Source: Gemmatimonadota bacterium
Lineage (GTDB): Bacteria > GCA-2686955
Direction of reading: 5' to 3'
Assembly (NCBI GenBank): GCA_002686955.1
Contig: NYZA01000179.1
Coordinates: forward strand, 1-10,140
DNA: 10,140 bases
Each line of letters begins with the position of its first letter. Position 1 is the stretch's first letter. The notes under the pieces are model-generated. The model was not told the origin of the DNA, ran no database searches, and saw only the letters and a program-made list of their open reading frames with translations. This document shows, piece after piece, positions 1 through 6,772 of this stretch. Position numbers and translations under genes: made by a program.

Positions 1-317
1 AGCTCTCGGGGGGGGAGCGGCGGCGGGTCGAGATCGCGCGGGCGCTGGTGATGGACCCCGCATACATTCTGCTCGACGAGCCTTTCGCGGGGGTCGATCC
101 GCGGGCGGTCGAAGAGATTCAGAGGATCGTGCTCTCGCTGAAGAGAATGAACTTAGGCGTGCTGATCACCGATCACAACGTAAGAGAGACACTGGAAATC
201 ACCGACCACGCGTACATCGTGCACCAGGGCCGGATACTGATTTCGGGCGGCGCCGAGGAGCTCGTGGAGAGCAAGGCCGCCCGGGATATCTATCTGGGTG
301 AACGATTTCGACTATAG
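1..317 (+). CDS. lptB: LptB, LPS-export ABC transporter ATPase (3' part only)
   Basis: This is the C-terminal part of the cytoplasmic ATPase that powers lipopolysaccharide extraction by the LptBFG complex; the 5' part lies outside the window. The reading frame is open from base 3. It shows the ABC signature LSGGERRRVEIARAL at once, then the Walker B region YILLDEPFAGVDP, and the H-loop ITDHNVRETLEITDHAYIV. The DHNVRETL run and the short tail ending YLGERFRL are typical of LptB rather than of amino-acid transporter ATPases such as LivF. About 104 residues are visible and the stop is TAG at 315-317. rpoN begins 47 bases later, an arrangement known in many diderm bacteria. LptB implies an LPS-bearing outer membrane. 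The family call is secure from the motifs; an amino-acid ABC ATPase is the only realistic alternative. Confidence 0.93.
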   Translation, partial: LSGGERRRVEIARALVMDPAYILLDEPFAGVDPRAVEEIQRIVLSLKRMNLGVLITDHNVRETLEITDHAYIVHQGRILISGGAEELVESKAARDIYLGERFRL

Positions 318-364
318 GAAGAAACGTGCCGCGCGCGCGCTCATCTTGAGGGATAATCGACTCC

Positions 365-1765
365 ATGGATATGCAGATCCGCCAGCAGATGGCTCTGAAG
401 CAGCAGCTCGTGATGACGCCGAAGATGCAGCAGGCGCTCAAGTTGCTTCAGGTTCCAGCGCTTCAGCTCGAGCAGCTCCTACGCACCGAGATGATCGCCA
501 ATCCGATGCTGGAAGAGGTGATCGAAGACACCGGGTTGGAGCAGAACGACGACGAAACCGATCAGAAGCACGAAGAGGATCTCGAGCGCTGGGAGGAGTA
601 TTTCGAGAATCACTTCAACGATTCGCTCGACAACGGCTATTCGCGGGGATCGTTCGAGGCCAAGGAGGAGTTCGAGAGGACGCAGTCCGACGTGGCGACT
701 CTGCAATCCCTCTTGCTCGAACAGCTTCGTCTGCTCTCGCGCCCGGAGAGCGATCTGCAGATCGGCGAATACATCATCTACAGCCTCGACGACCGGGGAT
801 TCCTGGAGATGGGTGTAGAGGAGATCGGGGAGAAGCTGGGCGTCGATCCGGATGAGATCGAGCGCGTGCTCCGAGAGGCTGTCCAGACCTTGGACCCACC
901 CGGCGTGGGGGCGCGCGATCTGCGGGAGTGCCTCTTGATCCAGTTGCGGCAATCGGGCCGCGAGGGATCGTTGGCCTGGCGGATCGTCGAGTCGCATATG
1001 GACGATCTGGAGCGCCACCGTTTTCAGCAGATCGCCAGGGCGCTGCGGGTGCCGATCGCTGATGTGATGGAGGCTTTCGATGAGATCGGCGGTCTGGAGC
1101 CGCGGCCCGGGATGGCGCACTCCGACGACGGGGCGCGGGCGGTGGTTCCCGATCTGGTGGTCGATCGGGTCGACGACGAGTACATCATCAATCTGAACGA
1201 CCGCAATCTACCGAGGCTTCAGGTCTCTCCAGCCTATCGCAAGCTGATCGGCCGGGGGAGCAAGACATCGAAAGAGACCAAGGCCTACGTCGTCGAGAGG
1301 CTCAACAGCGCCAACTGGCTGATCAAGACGATCGAGCAAAGACGCCAGACAATGCTCAAGGTCATGACCCAGATTGTTGATGTGCAGCGCGATTTTCTCG
1401 ACAAGGGCATCGCCCATCTGAAGCCGCTCACGCTCCTCGAGGTCGCGGACGTGATCGGCATGCACGAGTCCACCGTGAGCCGAGTCACCAATGGGAAGTA
1501 CGTCCAGACTCCGCGGGGTGTGTTCGAGCTGAAGTTCTTTTTCAGTAGCTCTTTGGCGTCGGACCGAGGCGACGATGTCTCTTCGAAGTCGGTCAAGGAG
1601 AGAATCGTCAGCCTCATACGAGAGGAGGATTCCGCGCGCCCACTCAGTGATCAGGCGATCGTCGAGCGACTCAGCGCCGAAGGACTGAAGATCGCGAGGC
1701 GCACCGTCGCGAAATACAGAGATCAATTGAAGATTCTCCCCGCCCGCATGCGTAAGCGCCAGTAG
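365..1765 (+). CDS. rpoN: RNA polymerase sigma-54 factor
   Basis: Sigma-54 directs RNA polymerase to -24/-12 promoters and needs AAA+ activators to open DNA. The 466-residue product has all expected parts. Region I (about residues 3-50) is Gln/Leu-rich with LVMTPKMQQALKLLQ, the part that responds to activators. An acidic region II follows (about 52-85, EDTGLEQNDDETDQ). The core-binding region lies in the middle. A helix-turn-helix spans about 355-385 (LTLLEVADVIGMHESTVSR), and the RpoN box ARRTVAKYR at 444-452 reads the -24 element. Length is normal for the family. The ATG at 365 is chosen because the protein begins as expected there; a GAGGG about 12 bases upstream is a loosely spaced ribosome site, and a second ATG at 371 is possible. 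It lies between lptB and hpf, a conserved order. Confidence 0.97.
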   Translation: MDMQIRQQMALKQQLVMTPKMQQALKLLQVPALQLEQLLRTEMIANPMLEEVIEDTGLEQNDDETDQKHEEDLERWEEYFENHFNDSLDNGYSRGSFEAKEEFERTQSDVATLQSLLLEQLRLLSRPESDLQIGEYIIYSLDDRGFLEMGVEEIGEKLGVDPDEIERVLREAVQTLDPPGVGARDLRECLLIQLRQSGREGSLAWRIVESHMDDLERHRFQQIARALRVPIADVMEAFDEIGGLEPRPGMAHSDDGARAVVPDLVVDRVDDEYIINLNDRNLPRLQVSPAYRKLIGRGSKTSKETKAYVVERLNSANWLIKTIEQRRQTMLKVMTQIVDVQRDFLDKGIAHLKPLTLLEVADVIGMHESTVSRVTNGKYVQTPRGVFELKFFFSSSLASDRGDDVSSKSVKERIVSLIREEDSARPLSDQAIVERLSAEGLKIARRTVAKYRDQLKILPARMRKRQ

Positions 1766-1840
1766 CAGATTCGCGGGAGCGCTCTTCGGCGGGCATCCGA
1801 TATGCCCCGGAGAGCGTCATCAATCGATTGGAGACCCAGA

Positions 1841-2398
1841 ATGGACATCACGGTGACAGCGAGGAACTTCACTCTCACGGACAATGTCAGAGACCAAGCG
1901 GAGCGGCGTCTCGCCAAGCTGGGGCGCTATCACGAGGGGATCCATGACATCGAGTGTCTTTTCGTCACCGACAAGCGGAACGCGATCGTCGTAGAGGTCA
2001 ATGTGCACGCCCGAGGCGGCAGAATCCACGCGAAGGAGACCGACCCCGATCTGCGCTCGGCCCTCGACCGCGTCGCGCACAAGCTGGAACGACTGGTGAA
2101 GCGGCAGAAGCGGAAGATGCAGAACGGACACCACCGTGCGGTCGCCGAAGGGAATACGACCCCGATCGTGGCGCCATGTTTCAACGACGCGGAGGAGGAA
2201 GAGGTCAAGCAGAAGGTGTTGGCGAGGGCGAATTCGAACCTCGATTCCCTAGCTATCGACGAGGCGGTCATGAGGATGGACCACGAGGGCGATGAGGTGC
2301 TCGTCTTCAACAACAGCGAAACGGCGCGCGTCAATGTGGTCTACCGGCGCAGCGATGGCGCCGTCGGTCTGATCGACTCCGAGTTGGGCGCGGACTGA
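1841..2398 (+). CDS. hpf: Long-form ribosome hibernation promoting factor
   Basis: HPF binds the decoding region of the 30S subunit and, in its long form, pairs two 70S ribosomes into inactive 100S dimers under starvation. The 185-residue protein has two parts. The N-terminal S30AE/YfiA domain covers about 1-95 (MDITVTARNF at the start, then the basic stretch KLERLVKRQKRK). A linker of about 40 residues joins it to the C-terminal dimerisation domain (about 136-182), with EAVMRMDHEGDEVLVFNNSE and VNVVYRRSDGAVGLID. This makes it the long type, not the short gammaproteobacterial type. The start at 1841 has a GGAG about 7 bases upstream and matches the family N-terminus; an in-frame ATG at 1802 would add 13 unsupported residues. 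It lies 75 bases after rpoN, a common neighbour. A weak 6-bp hairpin (GGGCAT/ATGCCC, 1791-1807) precedes it. Confidence 0.95.
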   Translation: MDITVTARNFTLTDNVRDQAERRLAKLGRYHEGIHDIECLFVTDKRNAIVVEVNVHARGGRIHAKETDPDLRSALDRVAHKLERLVKRQKRKMQNGHHRAVAEGNTTPIVAPCFNDAEEEEVKQKVLARANSNLDSLAIDEAVMRMDHEGDEVLVFNNSETARVNVVYRRSDGAVGLIDSELGAD

Positions 2399-2467
2399 CA
2401 CGGGTCTACCGCCGACCGATCCCGCGCGGTGATCCGGCCGGCGGGAGATGAATGCGCGAGGGATAAG

Positions 2468-3439
2468 ATGGCTGGTCTCCCGGTTCGAGAGCTCTTCGAG
2501 AAGATCCGAGAGGAACTGCACCTCACGCTCGTGACCGATCCGGAAACGCTGAGCCGGGAGATCACGACCACCGATATCCATCGCCCCGGTCTGGCGATGG
2601 CCGGCTACACCGACTACTTCCTGGACGAGCGGGTGCAGATTCTCGGCGAGACCGAGATCTCCTATTTGAAGACACTCGACGAGGGGGGACGGCTGGCGGC
2701 GCTCGACCGGGTCTGCGGGTTCCCCCTCGTGTGTCTGATCATCACGAAGTCGCTGGAGGTTCCGGAGGGTCTTCTGGAGCGGCTGGAGTCTCACGGGACC
2801 GCGGTGCTGCGGACGCCGATGGATACGACCCCCTTCATCCACGCCTTGACGGGTTATCTGAGGGACGCGGCGGCACTGACCACCACGATTCATGGCACGA
2901 TGGTCGACGTGTACGGCGTGGGCCTCATGCTGGCGGGCGCGAGCGGCATCGGCAAGAGCGAATGCGCCCTCGATCTCGTGGAGCGGGGCCACCGGCTGGT
3001 CGCCGACGATGTCGTCACCATCGTTCGGAAGGAGGACGACATTCTGATCGGAGCTGGGAGTGAGCTCCTGAAACACCATATGGAGCTGCGCGGCATCGGG
3101 ATCATCGACATTCGGACGATGTTCGGGATTCGGGCCGTGCGGGCGATGAAGCGTCTCGAAGTGGTCGTGCGCCTCGAAGAATGGGACGAGGACCGTCTCA
3201 ACGCCGAGCGCCTGGGTCTCGACGACCGAACGGTGGAGATCCTGGGGGTGCCGATCACGACCGCCACGATCCCGATTTTCCCAGGCAAGAACCTATCGGT
3301 TCTTTCCGAGGTGATCGCTCTCAACTACCTGCAGAAGGCCTACGGCCAGCACCCGGCCCGAGAGTTCAACGAGAGGCTGCGGGAGTGGATGCGGAAGCAG
3401 GCCGCGCTGAGGCAGGAGCACCGGCACGATCTCGAGTAG
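2468..3439 (+). CDS. hprK: HPr(Ser) kinase/phosphorylase
   Basis: HprK phosphorylates HPr on Ser46 using ATP or pyrophosphate and removes the phosphate again by phosphorolysis, thereby sensing metabolic state. The 323-residue protein has the family's N-terminal domain (about 1-130) and a C-terminal catalytic domain. The latter carries His142 (IHGTMVDVYGVG), the P-loop GASGIGKS at 157-164, RGHRLVADD at 173-181, and the family signature ELRGIGIIDI at 206-215. Normal family length is about 310-320. The ATG at 2468 is preferred because GAGGGA lies 4 bases upstream. An upstream in-frame GTG at 2429 would add 13 residues, has no ribosome site, and falls inside a possible hairpin (TCCCGC/GCGGGA arms, 2420-2446). 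Its substrate HPr is encoded next. The rapZ gene that often follows hprK is absent. Confidence 0.96.
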   Translation: MAGLPVRELFEKIREELHLTLVTDPETLSREITTTDIHRPGLAMAGYTDYFLDERVQILGETEISYLKTLDEGGRLAALDRVCGFPLVCLIITKSLEVPEGLLERLESHGTAVLRTPMDTTPFIHALTGYLRDAAALTTTIHGTMVDVYGVGLMLAGASGIGKSECALDLVERGHRLVADDVVTIVRKEDDILIGAGSELLKHHMELRGIGIIDIRTMFGIRAVRAMKRLEVVVRLEEWDEDRLNAERLGLDDRTVEILGVPITTATIPIFPGKNLSVLSEVIALNYLQKAYGQHPAREFNERLREWMRKQAALRQEHRHDLE

Positions 3440-3497
3440 GGTGCGGTAGCCGAGCGTGACGCGGGGAGCATTGGCCCGCTCACTCGCCTTTTCAGTG

Positions 3498-3538
3498 TAA
3501 GATCGAACGGGTGCGGTCGTGCACGAGGGCCACACCCG
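3498..3538 (+). promoter_or_regulatory. Possible ptsHI promoter and leader palindrome
   Basis: The 130-base gap between hprK and ptsH is the longest inside the cluster. It contains a -10-like TAAGAT at 3498-3503, without a well-spaced -35 box (TTGGCC at 3471 is 21 bases away). Just downstream is the perfect 10-bp palindrome TCGTGCACGA (3517-3526), flanked by the complementary arms CGGGTG (3508-3513) and CACCCG (3533-3538). If transcription starts near 3510, this structure would sit at the 5' end of the ptsHI mRNA or act as an operator. This is pattern-based only, and the hairpin may be incidental in GC-rich DNA. Confidence 0.28.
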
Positions 3539-3569
3539 GAAATGCGAGACGCTGAGAGGAACCACGCCC

Positions 3570-3836
3570 ATGATCGTCGATGAGCTCACGGTGTTGAACC
3601 CGCTCGGGGTTCATCTGCGCCCGGCCGGCAAGATCGTGACGCTCTGTTCCTCGTTCAAGTCCGAAATCTTCTTCCTCAGAGACGGAAAGGAAGCGAACGC
3701 CAAGAGCATCTTGGGCGTGATCGCTCTCGCCGCGGCGGAGGGATCGAAGATCGCGGTTCGGATCGATGGCGAAGACGAGGCGGAGGCTCGATACGCGTTG
3801 AAAGAGCTGTTCGAGCAGCGCTTCGGGGAGTACTGA
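3570..3836 (+). CDS. ptsH: HPr, phosphocarrier protein of the PTS
   Basis: HPr accepts phosphate from enzyme I on His15 and passes it to EIIA proteins; HprK can separately phosphorylate Ser46. Both sites are visible in this 88-residue protein: His15 in NPLGVHLRPAG (10-20) and Ser46 in ANAKSILGVIALAA (42-55). Residue 16 is Leu, whereas most HPr proteins have Ala (HARPA), an unusual change beside the catalytic histidine. The ATG at 3570 is preferred because AGAGGA ends at 3560, 9 bases upstream, and it places the histidine exactly at position 15. An upstream in-frame start at 3519 would add 17 residues overlapping the possible leader structure. The stop is 2 bases before the enzyme I start, so the two are almost certainly co-translated. 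Having Ser46 next to hprK supports a regulatory role. Confidence 0.95.
   Translation: MIVDELTVLNPLGVHLRPAGKIVTLCSSFKSEIFFLRDGKEANAKSILGVIALAAAEGSKIAVRIDGEDEAEARYALKELFEQRFGEY
3825..3830 (+). promoter_or_regulatory. Ribosome binding site deciding the ptsI TTG start
   Basis: GGGGAG lies inside the last codons of ptsH and 8 bases before a TTG at 3839. The next in-frame ATG at 3851 is 20 bases away and has no ribosome site of its own. This favours TTG as the start codon of ptsI and fits tight translational coupling with ptsH. Confidence 0.6.
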
Positions 3837-3838
3837 CG

Positions 3839-5587
3839 TTGTCGGTCAAAATGAAAGGCATCCCGGCGTCGGCCGGAGTGGCGATCGGCACCGCGGTGGT
3901 CGTGCTGGGCAGGCAGGGCAAGGTCGCTCGAAGCCAGGTTCCGCCGGAGCGGATCGAAGAGGAGATCGAGCGATTTCATAGCGCGCGGGCGGCTACGAGG
4001 GCGCATCTCGAAGCGATTCGGGAGCAGGTGGCCAGCGGGGTGGGACGGGAGTACGGGACGATCATCGAATCGCATCTGCTCCTCCTCGACGATCCGGTTC
4101 TCGTCGAAGACACCGTCCAGCGAGTTCGAGAGCGCCGGGAGATCGTGGAGTACGCCTACGCGCGGGTGACGCGCCACATCATCAAGAGCTTCGCCGCGCT
4201 CGACGACCCGTACTTCAAGGAGCGCTCGACCGATGTGCTCGATGTGCGCGAGCGCGTGCTGCACGAGCTGCTCGGGTTGACCCCGCCCGATCTCACGGAG
4301 CTGAGCGAGCCGGTCATCGTGGTTGCCGAGCAGTTGACTCCCTCGATGACGTTGACTTTGCCGCGGGACAAGGTCCTCGGTTTCGCGACCGCCAGCGGAG
4401 GGAAGGGGGCGCACGCGGCTCTTCTCGCGCGCTCGATGGAGATCCCGGCCGTGGTCGGGGTGCGCGGCCTGATGGACGAAGTCGAGGTCGGAATGACCTT
4501 GGCGCTCGACGGGCATGTCGGCTCGGTGGTCATCGAACCGGATACGGAGCAGCGCAGAGATTTTGGCAAACGGAGGAAGCGCTTTCGGGCGTTCATCCAG
4601 GATTTGGAGTCGCTCCGGGATCACGATGCATCGACGCTCGATGGCCATCGAGTGCAGCTCGCGGCGAACATCGAGTACCCCGAAGAGGTCGCTTCCGTCG
4701 TCTCCCATGGAGCGCGCGGAATCGGGCTCTACAGAACCGAGTTTCTGCTACTCGGGCCGGGGGCCAGCCCGCTCGAGAGCGAGGAGATGCAGTACGAGAG
4801 CTACGTCGAAGTGGCGAGGGCGATCCACCCCGATCCGGTGGTGATTCGCACCTTCGACATGGGGGGCGACAAGCTGGCCGACAGCCCCTTCGCACCCGAA
4901 TCGAATCCATTCCTGGGGTTCAGGGCGATTCGGCTCTGTCTGGGCGACCACGCGCTCTTCCGCACTCAGCTCAGGGCTTTGCTGCGGGCGGCGGCGGTGG
5001 GCAACGTGCACATCCTCTTCCCCATGATCAGCGGTCTCGCCGAGGTGCTCGAAGCGAAGGAAGTGCTCGAAACGGTGAAAGACGAGCTGCGCTCCGAAGG
5101 GGCCGAGTTCGGACAGGATCCGCCGATCGGCGTCATGATCGAGGTGCCCTCGGCCGCGCTTTGCGCGGAGGTGCTGGCGAAAGAGGTCGACTTTTTCTCG
5201 GTCGGAACGAACGACCTAACGCAGTACACGCTAGCGGTCGACCGAAACAACGCTCTCGTCGACTACCTCTACAAGCCACTGCATCCCGCAGTCTTGCGTC
5301 TGCTTCGGCTGGTGGTCGAAGCGGCCCGGGGTCACGGCCGCCATGTGGGGATCTGTGGGGAGCTGGCCGGTGATCCCTTGGCCACCCTGGTCCTTTTGGG
5401 GATGGGCTTCGATTCGCTCTCGACGAATCTGATGGTGCTCCCGGAGATCAAGCAGGTGATCCGCTCGGTGACGCTCAGCGAAGCGAAGACGGTGGCGGAC
5501 AGGGTGGCCGAGTTCGGCTCCGCATCGGAGATCGAGACCTATCTGAAGGAGTTGACGGAGGCACGCTTCCCGCGACTCGAGATCTAG
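3839..5587 (+). CDS. ptsI: PTS enzyme I (phosphoenolpyruvate-protein phosphotransferase)
   Basis: Enzyme I takes phosphate from phosphoenolpyruvate and transfers it to HPr His15. The 582-residue protein has normal length and the full order: HPr-binding N-terminal domain (about 1-145), swivelling phosphohistidine domain, and C-terminal PEP-binding barrel. The phosphohistidine is His192 in SGGKGAHAALLARSMEIPAV. The usual loop reads GGRTSHxA, so the Thr-Ser pair before the histidine is replaced by Gly-Ala. The barrel has GIGLYRTEFL (294-303), RTFDMGGDK (337-345), GVMIEVPSAA (431-440), FFSVGTNDLTQYTLAVDR (452-469) and the catalytic cysteine in CGELAGD (506-512). The TTG start is set by a ribosome site at 3825-3830; ATG 3851 would give MKGIPASAG, also plausible. 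No EII genes follow. PEP synthase and PPDK share the barrel, but length and the ptsH neighbour settle the call. Confidence 0.96.
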   Translation: MSVKMKGIPASAGVAIGTAVVVLGRQGKVARSQVPPERIEEEIERFHSARAATRAHLEAIREQVASGVGREYGTIIESHLLLLDDPVLVEDTVQRVRERREIVEYAYARVTRHIIKSFAALDDPYFKERSTDVLDVRERVLHELLGLTPPDLTELSEPVIVVAEQLTPSMTLTLPRDKVLGFATASGGKGAHAALLARSMEIPAVVGVRGLMDEVEVGMTLALDGHVGSVVIEPDTEQRRDFGKRRKRFRAFIQDLESLRDHDASTLDGHRVQLAANIEYPEEVASVVSHGARGIGLYRTEFLLLGPGASPLESEEMQYESYVEVARAIHPDPVVIRTFDMGGDKLADSPFAPESNPFLGFRAIRLCLGDHALFRTQLRALLRAAAVGNVHILFPMISGLAEVLEAKEVLETVKDELRSEGAEFGQDPPIGVMIEVPSAALCAEVLAKEVDFFSVGTNDLTQYTLAVDRNNALVDYLYKPLHPAVLRLLRLVVEAARGHGRHVGICGELAGDPLATLVLLGMGFDSLSTNLMVLPEIKQVIRSVTLSEAKTVADRVAEFGSASEIETYLKELTEARFPRLEI

Positions 5588-5612
5588 CCCGGATATCTCA
5601 CCTCGTAGTACT

Positions 5613-5958
5613 CACCGCGCACATGTCGCGCATAAGCGGGTAAGTCGCGCAAATATCGCGCGCACGCTCGCCGCGATTCGAGAGCTCGATCGTCTGCCTT
5701 CCGATCTACCCCGCGACGCCCGCCGCGAAGTTCATTTGATGCGCGGCCGAATGGCGACGGGCGATCGCGAGATCGAGGAGGCCGAGCGTGAGCTGATCAT
5801 CGCCTTGAGCCTGGCGTTGGCGGGAGACGATCGACCGCTACGTCATTTCGACCGCTCTGCGCAAAGCGAATGGAAACCAGCGGGCCGTGGCCAGAGCGAT
5901 CTCGATGCGTGAGTCGACGTTGCGGCACAAGCGGGGCAAGGCGGAAGATGGCGGCTGA
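5613..5958 (+). pseudogene. Remnant of a TPR / Fis-type HTH transcriptional regulator
   Basis: Two reading frames together look like a wrecked regulator. From about 5613 to 5830 one frame reads as a TPR-like helical stretch (SRANIARTLAAIRELDRL, then DARREVHLMRGRM and EEAERELIIALSLAL). Near 5824 the coding sense moves to another frame, giving ETIDRYVISTALRKANGNQ and RAVARAISMRESTLRHK and ending at TGA 5956-5958. The second part matches the Fis-family helix-turn-helix that closes sigma-54 activators (A-x-GNQ-x-x-A-A-x-x-L-G-I-x-x-x-T-L-x-x-K pattern). That frame is open only from 5809 and has no ATG, GTG or TTG start. An AAA+ domain, which would lie between TPRs and HTH in such activators, is missing, so an internal deletion plus frameshift is the simplest reading. 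The left boundary is uncertain because the first frame stays open back into ptsI. A short live gene using a rare start is unlikely. Confidence 0.6.
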
Positions 5959-5976
5959 ATCTCTGCGCGCAGAGAT
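5959..5976. repeat. Perfect 18-bp palindrome
   Basis: ATCTCTGCGCGCAGAGAT reads the same on both strands. It starts one base after the stop of the Fis-HTH remnant. A dimeric DNA-binding protein could use it as an operator; as RNA it could fold into a stem with a very small loop, but no run of T follows, so a terminator is less likely. No second copy was seen in the window. Confidence 0.55.
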
Positions 5977-6033
5977 CGCGCAAGCCCACCATCACTTCAG
6001 ATCTTTGTGTTGCGTACCAACGCTTTGCACCTT

Positions 6034-6048
6034 TGGTCCACAAGTTGC
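6034..6048 (+). promoter_or_regulatory. Candidate sigma-54 (-24/-12) promoter
   Basis: TGGTCCACAAGTTGC has the invariant GG and GC dinucleotides exactly 10 bases apart, as sigma-54 promoters require, and the TTGC of the -12 element. The -24 part differs from the consensus TGGCAC at two places. Transcription would begin near 6060, about 74 bases before the ATG of the small secreted protein. rpoN is encoded 4.3 kb upstream and the wreck of a possible sigma-54 activator lies just before this site. A match of this quality can occur by chance. Confidence 0.33.
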
Positions 6049-6133
6049 GGTGTCGCTGGCCCGAGAGCCGCCGCGCAGGGAGCGCGGTGAAAAACATCCC
6101 GAGCCGCGGATCGTTCGCGGAAGGAGAACCAAC

Positions 6134-6694
6134 ATGCAAAGAGCACCCAACCGGTGGATCGCCGCGACGACCACCGTGCTCATCATCGCGACGCTGCCGA
6201 ATCAGGTCGTCTCTCAGGAGATCGATCTACGCACGACCGAATCGATCTCAATGGTGCCGGTGACCAAGACGATCCAGGAAGCCCGAGGCCTCGGGGACGA
6301 GGGAGGCGAGTGCTGGGACACATGGTGGGCCGGCGGCGGTCCGATCTGGTACACGCCCGAGAAGTACGCCTTCTGCCCCGGAGATACCGCGACTCTGGTT
6401 ACCTTCATCCATCTGGAAGGACCGACCGACAATCTGCGGCGAACCGATGCCTTCTACAGGTGTGGAGAGACGAACCCCTTCGGATACGTCATGACCACCG
6501 GTACGATCGATTTCGGTCCAATGCCCGAGAACTCACCGGGCTACGGATGGATCGTGGGGGTCGGCTATGTCGTTCCCGATCGCCCCGGCATCTCGATCGA
6601 TAGCGCATCGCGCTTGTCGTGGAACGGTATCTTCGATTGCGGGATTCCCTTGAGTGGGCCCCCGCCTTGCATCACGATCGAGGATTGCGACTGA
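6134..6694 (+). CDS. Small secreted six-cysteine protein of unknown function
   Basis: I do not recognise this 186-residue protein. Residues 1-27 look like a Sec signal peptide: a basic start (MQRAPNRW), a hydrophobic core (VLIIATL) and a possible cleavage site after VVS. The mature part has six cysteines at 60, 81, 110, 169, 179 and 185, an even number that would suit disulfide bonds outside the cytoplasm. It is rich in Gly, Pro, Thr and Trp (WDTWWAGGG) and has no further membrane segment. Its pattern suggests a compact beta-rich domain. The ATG at 6134 is chosen because AAGGAG lies 7 bases upstream and the signal peptide begins there; an in-frame ATG at 5870 would run through the regulator remnant and hide the signal. 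It converges on the large repeat protein gene. No catalytic motif was seen. Confidence 0.75.
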   Translation: MQRAPNRWIAATTTVLIIATLPNQVVSQEIDLRTTESISMVPVTKTIQEARGLGDEGGECWDTWWAGGGPIWYTPEKYAFCPGDTATLVTFIHLEGPTDNLRRTDAFYRCGETNPFGYVMTTGTIDFGPMPENSPGYGWIVGVGYVVPDRPGISIDSASRLSWNGIFDCGIPLSGPPPCITIEDCD

Positions 6695-6714
6695 GCCTGG
6701 CGCGAATAGGCAGT

Positions 6715-6742
6715 CCGCCGCGGGATTCCGAGCCCGTGGCGG
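6715..6742 (+). terminator. Hairpin between convergent genes
   Basis: The arms CCGCCGCGGG (6715-6724) and CCCGTGGCGG (6733-6742) form a 10-bp stem with one G-U pair around an 8-base loop. It lies 21 bases after the stop of the six-cysteine protein and 31 bases past the stop of the facing repeat-protein gene. The stem is more stable as + strand RNA, because the G-U pair becomes a C-A mismatch on the other strand. No T run follows, so it may act with Rho or only stabilise 3' ends. Confidence 0.5.
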
Positions 6743-6772
6743 GCGTTGCGATACCTTGATCATGTATCTACA

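Noticed and set aside
2429-2467. GTG start for hprK at 2429
   Set aside because: There is no ribosome site before it, it may lie in a hairpin, and ATG 2468 gives normal family length with GAGGGA upstream.
2249-3079. Open frame of 276 codons on the minus strand opposite hpf/hprK
   Set aside because: It is the mirror of two conserved genes and shows no recognisable domain.
3611-4708. Long open frame of 365 codons on the minus strand opposite ptsH/ptsI
   Set aside because: It lies wholly opposite two well-supported genes; such antisense frames arise from codon bias in GC-rich DNA, and its product is Arg/His/Asp-rich without family motifs.
5646-5662. CGCGC/GCGCG hairpin after ptsI as a terminator
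   Set aside because: It has only a 5-bp low-complexity stem, no T run, and lies within the TPR-like remnant; GCGC-rich chance pairing is likely.
5870-6133. N-terminal extension of the six-cysteine protein from ATG 5870
   Set aside because: It overlaps the regulator remnant and palindrome, has no ribosome site and would bury the signal peptide that begins at 6134.
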